A DNA stretch of 45,365 bases from assembly GCA_024226555.1 (NCBI GenBank), contig JAAELO010000433.1, positions 1-45,365 on the forward strand. Direction: 5' to 3'. A model generated the notes under the pieces. That model saw nothing but the letters and a program-made list of their open reading frames with translations. It had not been told where the DNA came from and did not search any database. Below, in pieces: positions 29,711 through 36,707 of the stretch (positions are counted from its first letter, which is position 1; each line of letters starts with the position of its first letter). Made by a program: the position numbers and the translations under genes. Source of the stretch: Desulfobacterales bacterium (GTDB lineage Bacteria > Desulfobacterota > Desulfobacteria > Desulfobacterales > JAAELO01).

Positions 29711-30217
29711 ATGAAACTAACAGATATAATGAGTGTTGAAGAGTGGATCAAAATTGAAAAGGAAATACATGAAAAATCCGGTTTAAACCCTACCATTTAT
29801 GATACAGAGGGAGTTAGTATTACCCAGACAAGCACATGGGTAAACAAGCTATGTCCTGAAATAAAGGGGGTTCCCAAAGGCCAGACATTTATATGTTCAG
29901 CAGCACATCAGAACATAGCAAGTATGGCAGAGCAAACGAAAGAGCCTGTTATTGAAGAGTGTGATGCGGGTCTGTTGAAAATTGTTGTTCCAATTTATGT
30001 GGATGACACTTTCATTGGAGCAGCAGGAGGGTGTGGCCTTATGCTTGATGATAGCGAAGTTGAAGAATATCTTGTAAATATGACAGCGGGCATTGATGAA
30101 TCAATTATCGAGGAAAAAGCTAAAACGGTTAAAACTATTAGCCAGGAAGAAGCTGAAGAAGTCGCTGTTTTTATTATGAAAAGAATAACTGAGATAGTCG
30201 ATATTCATAAAAAGTAA
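29711..30217 (+). CDS. PocR-type ligand-binding sensory protein
   Basis: A 168-residue protein covering essentially one PocR domain, a PAS-like small-molecule sensor first described in the PocR regulator. Typical features are the N-terminal helix MKLTDIMSVEEWIKIEKEI, the GQTFICSAAHQNIA segment, EECDAGLLKIVVPI and GAAGGCGLM. No DNA-binding, kinase or diguanylate cyclase domain is attached, so any output must go through a partner. The gene is followed by its own terminator. It sits just upstream of the Hdr operon, but a functional link is only a guess. Confidence 0.82.
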   Translation: MKLTDIMSVEEWIKIEKEIHEKSGLNPTIYDTEGVSITQTSTWVNKLCPEIKGVPKGQTFICSAAHQNIASMAEQTKEPVIEECDAGLLKIVVPIYVDDTFIGAAGGCGLMLDDSEVEEYLVNMTAGIDESIIEEKAKTVKTISQEEAEEVAVFIMKRITEIVDIHKK

Positions 30218-30234
30218 TTAATTAAATACATAAA

Positions 30235-30259
30235 AACCCTTCCTGTGCATGGAAGGGTT
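30235..30259 (+). terminator. Terminator after the PocR-like gene
   Basis: A perfect 9-bp stem AACCCTTCC / GGAAGGGTT with a 7-base loop lies 18 bases after the stop codon. It is followed by ATTATTT, a modest U-rich tail. Confidence 0.75.
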
Positions 30260-30328
30260 ATTATTTAAAACTTTACAAAACTCAATCTTTTCAGAAAAAA
30301 CATATAGTCAGTTAATGAACGTTCTTAC

Positions 30329-30355
30329 TTGACACCTCCATTTTTTCTCTATACC
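30329..30355 (+). promoter_or_regulatory. Candidate promoter of the Hdr operon
   Basis: A perfect TTGACA (30329-30334) is followed by TATACC (30350-30355) at 15 bases, or TACCTC at 17 bases. It lies between the preceding terminator and the hdrC-like start at 30420. If used, transcription would begin near 30362, which argues against a TTG start at 30363. Confidence 0.55.
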
Positions 30356-30419
30356 TCTAAATTTGAGTTCTTGTGGTGCCAAAAAAATTATTTTAATTCT
30401 CTGGAATACTGAAAAATCT

Positions 30420-30953
30420 ATGGATAGTATAAATTTACAAAATCTTTTTTATGAGCTTGATGGGGATAGCATTTTAAGATGCATCCAATGCGGTACTTGC
30501 AGCGCATCATGTCCTTTGACTGATGAAATGGAGAATGCTCCCCGGGAGCTTTTTGCGCTGATCAGAGATGGAAATATAACCGAGGCCTTGTCCTCAGAAA
30601 CGCCGTGGTACTGTGTTTCATGTTATAAATGTATGACCAGATGTCCTAAAGAGATCCCGGTAACTGAGATTATTTACACACTTAAACAGTTAGCCGTTAA
30701 AGAGGGATATGCTCCCAAAAATCATAAAACTATCTCTCTAAACAGCTCATTTTCAAACTGTATAGAAAAAAAAGGAAAAGTTACCGAATCCGCTGTAATG
30801 AAATGTTATGGATTGAAACATCCAATTGATGTTTCAAAGAAAATACCCCTTGCTTTTAAGATGTTAAAACGAAACCGCCTTGAGATTATAACTCAAAAAA
30901 CAAAGAATCCGTCTTTATTAAAAAAGATGTTAGAGATGGGGGATGATAAATGA
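30420..30953 (+). CDS. hdrC: Heterodisulfide reductase subunit C-like Fe-S protein
   Basis: Small electron-transfer subunit that carries electrons between HdrA and HdrB. The 177-residue reading starts at MDSINLQNL. Two [4Fe-4S] motifs are visible: CIQCGTCSASCP (about residues 20-31) and CVSCYKCMTRCP (about 61-72). Both have the HdrC four-cysteine pattern. A longer in-frame reading from a TTG at 30363 begins at the predicted transcript start and is less likely. The stop overlaps the hdrB start by four bases. Confidence 0.9.
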   Translation: MDSINLQNLFYELDGDSILRCIQCGTCSASCPLTDEMENAPRELFALIRDGNITEALSSETPWYCVSCYKCMTRCPKEIPVTEIIYTLKQLAVKEGYAPKNHKTISLNSSFSNCIEKKGKVTESAVMKCYGLKHPIDVSKKIPLAFKMLKRNRLEIITQKTKNPSLLKKMLEMGDDK

Positions 30954-31771
30954 AGTACAGTTTTTACCCTGGTTGCGCCTTTAAAAGTTCAGCCGGATAT
31001 AAGGAATCATTTGAAGCTGTTATAAATGAACTGAATTTAAAATTTGAAGAGATAGAGGATTGGAACTGCTGCGGTGCAACTGTTACAAAAGGGGTTGATG
31101 ATTTTAAATCCCTTGTTCTAACCGGACGAATATTTGCAATTGCACATAGACAAGGTTATTCTGTAATAGCTACCGGATGCAACGCCTGTTATACAACTCT
31201 TCGAAAGGCTGCAAAAAAACTTTCTGAAAAGGATATCTGGGTAAAGGTTAAAGAAGCTTTATTGCTTGAAGAGCTCGAACTACCTGAAAAGATTGAAATC
31301 AAACATCTTCTTGAAATACTTGCAGATATTCCTGAAAAAACACTATCAAAAAACAGGCCCTCTTATATTAATGATATAAGCGTGGCTTCTTATTACGGCT
31401 GTCAGCTTACCCACCCATTTTCTAATGTTGGTGATGCTGAAAAACCTGGAATAATGGAGGATTTTCTAAAAAAACTCGGTTTTCAGGTTACAGAGCATTC
31501 CGCAGGTACCCTATGTTGCGGGGCATCCCTTGCTGTTCCCCATGAAGATAAGTGCAAAATTTTAATAGACAGGATACTTGGTGAGATAAAATACAGAAAA
31601 GCAGATGTTGTGTCCACAATTTGTCCTTTGTGTCAGTTCAATCTGGATAGTCAGAATAAGGGAATACCTATAACATACATCACCCAGCTTACAGGATTAG
31701 CTCTTGGAATAGCTCCTTCAAAGTTAGGTTTTGATAAATTACTTACATCAGCATCTGGAATTATTAAATAA
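30950..31771 (+). CDS. hdrB: Heterodisulfide reductase subunit B-like protein
   Basis: Catalytic-type subunit whose two CCG domains each hold a noncubane [4Fe-4S] cluster in HdrB, the site of disulfide reduction. The 273 residues contain both domains: YPGCAFKSS, WNCCGATV and TGCNACYTT in the first, and YYGCQLTHP, TLCCGASL and ICPLCQFNL in the second. All key cysteines are present. It overlaps hdrC by four bases and the next gene follows after 2 bases, so the CBA order is tightly coupled. The physiological disulfide is unknown, since CoM-S-S-CoB is not expected in a bacterium of this type. Confidence 0.93.
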   Translation: MKYSFYPGCAFKSSAGYKESFEAVINELNLKFEEIEDWNCCGATVTKGVDDFKSLVLTGRIFAIAHRQGYSVIATGCNACYTTLRKAAKKLSEKDIWVKVKEALLLEELELPEKIEIKHLLEILADIPEKTLSKNRPSYINDISVASYYGCQLTHPFSNVGDAEKPGIMEDFLKKLGFQVTEHSAGTLCCGASLAVPHEDKCKILIDRILGEIKYRKADVVSTICPLCQFNLDSQNKGIPITYITQLTGLALGIAPSKLGFDKLLTSASGIIK

Positions 31772-31773
31772 TT

Positions 31774-34700
31774 ATGGAACATAACAAACCAAAAATTGGT
31801 GTTTACATCTGTCATTGCGGAATGAATATATCTCCCAAGGTAAACGTTGAAGAGGTCTCATCCTTTACAGGTGAAATCAATAATGTGACGATTGCCCGGG
31901 ATTATAAATTTATGTGTTCTAATCCAGGACAGGAACTTATAACTGAAGATATAAAGAATCTTGGTTTAAACAGAGTTGTTGTTGCATCCTGCTCTCCAAG
32001 AATGCATGAACTGACTTTTAGAAAAGCATGTGAAAATGCTGGCCTTAACCAGTTTTATTTCCAGATGGCAAATATCAGAGAACATTCATCATGGGTTACT
32101 AAAGATAGCGCGCAGGCAACTAAAAAAGCAAAAGAACTGGTTTTTGCAGCAATTTCAAGGGTTGCATTTCACGCGCCCCTTGATACAAGGGAAGTAGATG
32201 TTAAAAAATCAGTTGTAATCATAGGTGGAGGAATAGCCGGAATGCAGGCAGCTCTTACCTCTGCCGAAGCCGGATTTGATGTACATCTTGTTGAAAGAGA
32301 ACCTTCAATTGGTGGTCACATGTCAAAATTTGACAAAACCTTTCCAACTCTTGACTGTGCTGCATGTATCTCAACACCAAAAACAGTTAATATAGGACAA
32401 CATCCAAATATAAACCTCCTTAGTTACAGTGAAGTCTCTGCTATTGAAGGATTTGTTGGAAATTACAATGTTACAGTAAAAAGAAAAGCAAGATTTATTA
32501 GTGAAGAAAAGTGTACAGGTTGCGGTCTTTGCACAGAGGTGTGCCCGGTAAATATAAGAAGCGATTTTGATGAGGGTTTATCAAATAGAAAAGCCGCATA
32601 CAGGTCATTTCCCCAAGCAGTGCCTTTAACATTTTGTATAGATAAAAAAGACACGGCCCCATGTAGAACAGGATGCCCAGCTGAACTTAATGTCCAGGGT
32701 TATCTTCAACTTGTTGGAATGAAAAAATACAGGGAAGCTATTGATCTTATAATGGAAAGAGTTCCACTTCCTGGTGTTTTAGGAAGAGTTTGCCCCCATC
32801 CATGTGAATCAAAATGCAGAAGAATCGATGTGGATTCAGCGGTTTCAATACGTGATATGAAACGTTTTGCAGCTGATCAGGTTGATTTTGAATCACTTGA
32901 TATCCCGGAAATAATAGAAAATGACAAGAAAATAGCTATCATAGGCTCTGGCCCGGCGGGTCTAACAGTCGCTTATGATATGAGACTTAAGGGATATAAG
33001 GTTACAATCTTCGAAGCCATGGAAAAAGCAGGGGGAATGCTTAGGGTCGGAATCCCTGATTACAGATTGCCTCAAAATGTTCTTGATGAAGAGATTAACC
33101 ACCTTCTGAGACATGGAATAGATATTAAATATAACAGCTCTTTTGGAAAAGATTTTACAACGAAAGATCTTTTAGATGAAGGTTATGATTCTGTTTTTCT
33201 TGGAATCGGCGCCCATAAAACCCTGAAAATGAGAATTCAGGGAGAAAATTCTAAAGGTGTATTAGATGCAGTTTCTTTTTTGAGAGACGTTAATACAGGT
33301 TCAACAAAGAAACCGGGTGAAAAGGTTGTTATAATTGGTGGTGGAAATGTGGCGATAGATGCAGCAGGAGTATCTAAAAGATTAGGATCTATTGATGTCA
33401 CAATCCTCTACAGAAGAACTGAAAAAGAGATGCCGGCATTTAAAGAGGAGATTGATCTTGTTCTTGATGAAGGCGTTAACCTGACAACACTTGTCTCTCC
33501 TGTAAAAATAGTTGAACAAAATGGTGTTGCAGTTGGAATTGAATGCATCAAAAATGAGCTTGGGCCAGCTGATGCAAGCGGCAGAAGAAGACCTGTTCCA
33601 ATTGAAGGCTCTGAATATATAATAGATTGCGATGCTGTAATTCCGGCAATAGGTCAGGAACCTGATATTTCATGGTTTGAAAAGGAACCTGAGCTTACAT
33701 TATCAAAATGGAATACAATTGAAACAAATACTAAGATGCAAACAGCAATACCTGAGGTTTTTGCCGGTGGTGATGGTGTAACAGGTCCTGCAACTGTCAT
33801 TGAAGCGATTGCAGCTGGGCACAGAGCATCTGAGTCAATGGACAAATATCTGTCTGGTGAGATTTTAGATGAAATAGAAGAACCAATTGACATATCAAAA
33901 GAAAACAATTTTTTAGATATTCCATCGGATTATTCAAAGAAACTAAAATCTGAAATGGAACATCTTTCCTCTGATGATCGAAAAGTAAACTTTAATGAGA
34001 TCTCAATGGGATTAACAGAGAGTCAGTCTGAAACTGAAGCTGAGAGATGTCTTAACTGTGGTGGTTGTTGTGAGTGCATGGAGTGCGTTAAAGCCTGTGA
34101 AGTTGAGGCCATTGATCATGCAATGGAGGAAGAGGAGATTCAAATAGAGACTGGAGCTGTAATTCTCTCAACTGGTTTTAAAGCTTTTGATCCATCTCCA
34201 ATGACACAATACGGATATGGAATTTATCCTGAAGTATACACAAGCCTTGAGTTTGAAAGATTGAACAATGCAACTGGTCCCACATCCGGGAAAGTATTGA
34301 TGAAAAATGGTGAGGTTCCAAAGAAGGTCGCAATTGTCCATTGTGTGGGTTCCAGGGATGATAAGCACAACAAATTTTGCTCAAGAGTTTGTTGCATGTA
34401 CTCAATGAAATTTGCCCATCTTCTGAAAGAGAAAACCGGAGCTGAAGTTTGGGAGTTTTATATCGATATTAGATCACCGGGAAAACTCTATGAGGAATTT
34501 TATAACAGAGTTCAGGAGGAGGGGGTTCATTTTATAAGGGGCAGAGTTGCAGAGATCACCGATATTCCGGATAATCCTGAGGATAGAGGTAAACTAACTG
34601 TGATTGCCGAAAATACTCTCACAAGAAGAACCGCAAGAATTCCGGTTGATATGGTTATATTAGGTGTTGGTTTAAATCCGGCCGAAGGTTCTGATGATGT

Positions 34701-35136
34701 AGGCAGAATGGCCGGTGTTTCAAGAGATGGAGATGGATGGTACAACGAACTCCATGCAAAGCTTGCCCCTGTGAGCACTCCAATAAACGGAATATTCCTT
34801 GCCGGGTGTTGTCAGGGACCAAAAGATATACCAGATACAGTGGCACAATCAATGGGAGCAGCTGGTGAAGCAATAGCTCTTCTTTCAAAAGGAACTGTTA
34901 AAACAATGGCTGAGATATCTGAGATAGACCCTGATATTTGTTCTGGTTGCAAAACATGCCTTACGGCTTGTTCCTACTCAGCAATAACTTTTAACGATTC
35001 AAAAAATATAGCTGTTGTAAACGAAGCTCTTTGTCAGGGCTGTGGAAGTTGCAGTGTTGCTTGTCCAAGCAGTTCCGCAAGTGTAAAACATTTTAATGAT
35101 ATTCAGGTAATGAATGAAATAGAAGCTCTATTATAA
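31774..35136 (+). CDS. hdrA: HdrA with inserted GltD/NfnB-like NAD(P)H oxidoreductase module
   Basis: Flavin- and Fe-S-containing core subunit where electron bifurcation takes place in Hdr complexes. The 1120 residues read as HdrA N-terminal domain (CHCGMNIS, 13-20) and FAD site GGGIAGMQAA (151-160). The first ferredoxin motif (CTGCGLCTEVCP, 247-258) follows. An inserted region of about 285-760 has its own Cys motifs (CRTGCPAE, CPHPCESKC), FAD site GSGPAGLTVA (391-400), NAD(P) site GGGNVAIDAA (522-531) and GGDGVTGPATVIEAI. HdrA then resumes with HCVGSRDD and two C-terminal 4Fe-4S motifs near 1059 and 1089. Usual HdrA is about 650 residues, so the insert adds a direct NAD(P)H port. Confidence 0.92.
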   Translation: MEHNKPKIGVYICHCGMNISPKVNVEEVSSFTGEINNVTIARDYKFMCSNPGQELITEDIKNLGLNRVVVASCSPRMHELTFRKACENAGLNQFYFQMANIREHSSWVTKDSAQATKKAKELVFAAISRVAFHAPLDTREVDVKKSVVIIGGGIAGMQAALTSAEAGFDVHLVEREPSIGGHMSKFDKTFPTLDCAACISTPKTVNIGQHPNINLLSYSEVSAIEGFVGNYNVTVKRKARFISEEKCTGCGLCTEVCPVNIRSDFDEGLSNRKAAYRSFPQAVPLTFCIDKKDTAPCRTGCPAELNVQGYLQLVGMKKYREAIDLIMERVPLPGVLGRVCPHPCESKCRRIDVDSAVSIRDMKRFAADQVDFESLDIPEIIENDKKIAIIGSGPAGLTVAYDMRLKGYKVTIFEAMEKAGGMLRVGIPDYRLPQNVLDEEINHLLRHGIDIKYNSSFGKDFTTKDLLDEGYDSVFLGIGAHKTLKMRIQGENSKGVLDAVSFLRDVNTGSTKKPGEKVVIIGGGNVAIDAAGVSKRLGSIDVTILYRRTEKEMPAFKEEIDLVLDEGVNLTTLVSPVKIVEQNGVAVGIECIKNELGPADASGRRRPVPIEGSEYIIDCDAVIPAIGQEPDISWFEKEPELTLSKWNTIETNTKMQTAIPEVFAGGDGVTGPATVIEAIAAGHRASESMDKYLSGEILDEIEEPIDISKENNFLDIPSDYSKKLKSEMEHLSSDDRKVNFNEISMGLTESQSETEAERCLNCGGCCECMECVKACEVEAIDHAMEEEEIQIETGAVILSTGFKAFDPSPMTQYGYGIYPEVYTSLEFERLNNATGPTSGKVLMKNGEVPKKVAIVHCVGSRDDKHNKFCSRVCCMYSMKFAHLLKEKTGAEVWEFYIDIRSPGKLYEEFYNRVQEEGVHFIRGRVAEITDIPDNPEDRGKLTVIAENTLTRRTARIPVDMVILGVGLNPAEGSDDVGRMAGVSRDGDGWYNELHAKLAPVSTPINGIFLAGCCQGPKDIPDTVAQSMGAAGEAIALLSKGTVKTMAEISEIDPDICSGCKTCLTACSYSAITFNDSKNIAVVNEALCQGCGSCSVACPSSSASVKHFNDIQVMNEIEALL

Positions 35137-35164
35137 AAACGGGCATACGGGAGTAAATACAGGA

Positions 35165-35596
35165 GTGAATAAGATGAGTGAACATAAACCTAAAATAGTA
35201 GCCTTGGTTTGTAACTGGTGTACATACACAGCTGCAGATTTAGCTGGTACTTCAAGACGTGATTACCCTTCTGAGATAAGGCTGGTTCGTCTTATGTGTA
35301 CCGGAATGATAGATTCAAAATACATCCTGAAAGCCTTCCTTGAAGGAGCTGATGGAGTTTTCATTGGTGGATGCCACCCCGGTGACTGCCATTATATAGA
35401 TGGAAACCTTAAAGCTGTTAAACGGATTGAAGCAATTGGAATCATGCTTGAGCAGTTCGGTTTTGAAAAAGAGCGTTTAAAATTAGAGTGGATTGGCGCA
35501 AGTGAAGGCCCTGAATTTCAGGAAAACATGCAGGAGTTTGCCAAAAAAATCGGTGATATGGGTAAAGTTCAAACAGCAGACAGAATGATCCTTTAG
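35165..35596 (+). CDS. mvhD: MvhD / HdrD-partner [2Fe-2S] subunit
   Basis: Electron-transfer protein that delivers electrons from an electron-donating module to HdrA. The 143-residue product has the family signature: CNWCTYTAADLAG near the N-terminus, RLVRLMCTG and GGCHPGDCHYIDGN, which together hold a [2Fe-2S] cluster. No hydrogenase (MvhA/G) gene is present, so the partner here is probably the NAD(P)H module or the FdhB-like protein. A GGAGTG ribosome-binding site precedes the ATG at 35174. A GTG at 35165 is an alternative start adding three residues. Confidence 0.93.
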   Translation: MNKMSEHKPKIVALVCNWCTYTAADLAGTSRRDYPSEIRLVRLMCTGMIDSKYILKAFLEGADGVFIGGCHPGDCHYIDGNLKAVKRIEAIGIMLEQFGFEKERLKLEWIGASEGPEFQENMQEFAKKIGDMGKVQTADRMIL

Positions 35597-35606
35597 GAGT
35601 AGAGAT

Positions 35607-36704
35607 ATGACAACATATATAGACCAGACAGAATCATACAAGGGCGAAGCAATTAAAAAACTGGCTGTTGAATTATTGAAAAACAATACAGTGGACTCCT
35701 TGTTTATTCCTTTTCAAAACAGTTATTCAGGTATCCCGATGCCATCACTTATTTCCGATCCGGAAAAAACTGATGGTATTGAACCAATAGCTCCGGTAGC
35801 TCCTTTTAATTCGGCAAAACAGGCAGCATCTGTAATAAAATATGCAACCGGAAAAAAAACAGCCTTCTTTTTAAGACCTTGTGAAATAAGAGCCCTTGTT
35901 GAGCTTGTTAAACTTAACCAGTGCACATTGGAAGATGCTGTAATCATAAGCTATGATTGCTACGGCAGAGTCGAAAACAAAAAATATCTTGAACTTTTAA
36001 GCAGCAATGATCAGGTAAATAAAGATTTCTATACTGATGAATCCCTGCAAAATGAGACGACAACAACATGCAAGTCATGTGATGCTTTCACACCATTAAA
36101 TGCTGATATCGCCATAAGCTTTATGGGTACAGACCAGTCTGTCTTCGAAGGAACAAGTGAAAAAGGAAGTGATGTTCTGTCTTCATTAAACTCAGCAATT
36201 GGAGGATCTTTAGATCTGAAAAGTGGCGGTTCTATTGACCAGAGTATCGTTGAAGGCATAAAAGAGAAAAGATCAAAAGAAAAAGAGACTCTGTTTTCAA
36301 AAACATCTGAAACCATAAAAGATGTTGATAGTTTCCAGAAAATGATAGGGAGTTGTTTAAACTGCTACAATTGCAGAACAGCCTGTCCGGTTTGCTATTG
36401 CAAAGAGTGTGTTTTTCTCACAGATATTTTTCTCCATGATCCTGATATCCTTCATCAAAGATCCATTAAAAAAGGGGTTTTAAAACTTCCTGTGGATACT
36501 ACAATGTTTCATATGACCAGAATTTCTCATATAAGCCATTCCTGTGTTGGATGCGGACAATGTACCAGTGTTTGTCCAAGTGATATTCAGGTAGCAGACA
36601 TGTTTCGAACAGTCAGTGAGAAAACCCAGGAAAAACTGGAATACAAAGCAGGACAAAATATAGAACAACCAATTCCATTTCTTGCATACAAAGAGGAAAA
36701 TTAA
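35607..36704 (+). CDS. FdhB/FrhB-like iron-sulfur (flavo)protein
   Basis: A 365-residue protein related to the beta subunits of F420-reducing hydrogenase / formate dehydrogenase. Supporting motifs are FFLRPCEIRALVELVKL (about 90-106) and CKSCDAFTP. The Cys-rich block CLNCYNCRTACPVCYCKECV (about 251-270) and a last 4Fe-4S motif CVGCGQCTSVCP (about 313-324) are also seen. It probably carries two or three clusters, and a flavin in family members. A catalytic FdhA is not encoded nearby. In Hdr clusters of sulfate reducers such proteins are thought to connect an external donor to the complex. The exact partner is unknown. Confidence 0.8.
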   Translation: MTTYIDQTESYKGEAIKKLAVELLKNNTVDSLFIPFQNSYSGIPMPSLISDPEKTDGIEPIAPVAPFNSAKQAASVIKYATGKKTAFFLRPCEIRALVELVKLNQCTLEDAVIISYDCYGRVENKKYLELLSSNDQVNKDFYTDESLQNETTTTCKSCDAFTPLNADIAISFMGTDQSVFEGTSEKGSDVLSSLNSAIGGSLDLKSGGSIDQSIVEGIKEKRSKEKETLFSKTSETIKDVDSFQKMIGSCLNCYNCRTACPVCYCKECVFLTDIFLHDPDILHQRSIKKGVLKLPVDTTMFHMTRISHISHSCVGCGQCTSVCPSDIQVADMFRTVSEKTQEKLEYKAGQNIEQPIPFLAYKEEN

Positions 36705-36707
36705 AAA

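Noticed and set aside
31774-35136. Assembly chimera of hdrA and gltD
   Set aside because: HdrA motifs resume in frame after the insert, cysteine motifs at both borders fit together, and similar HdrA-GltD arrangements are known in anaerobes.
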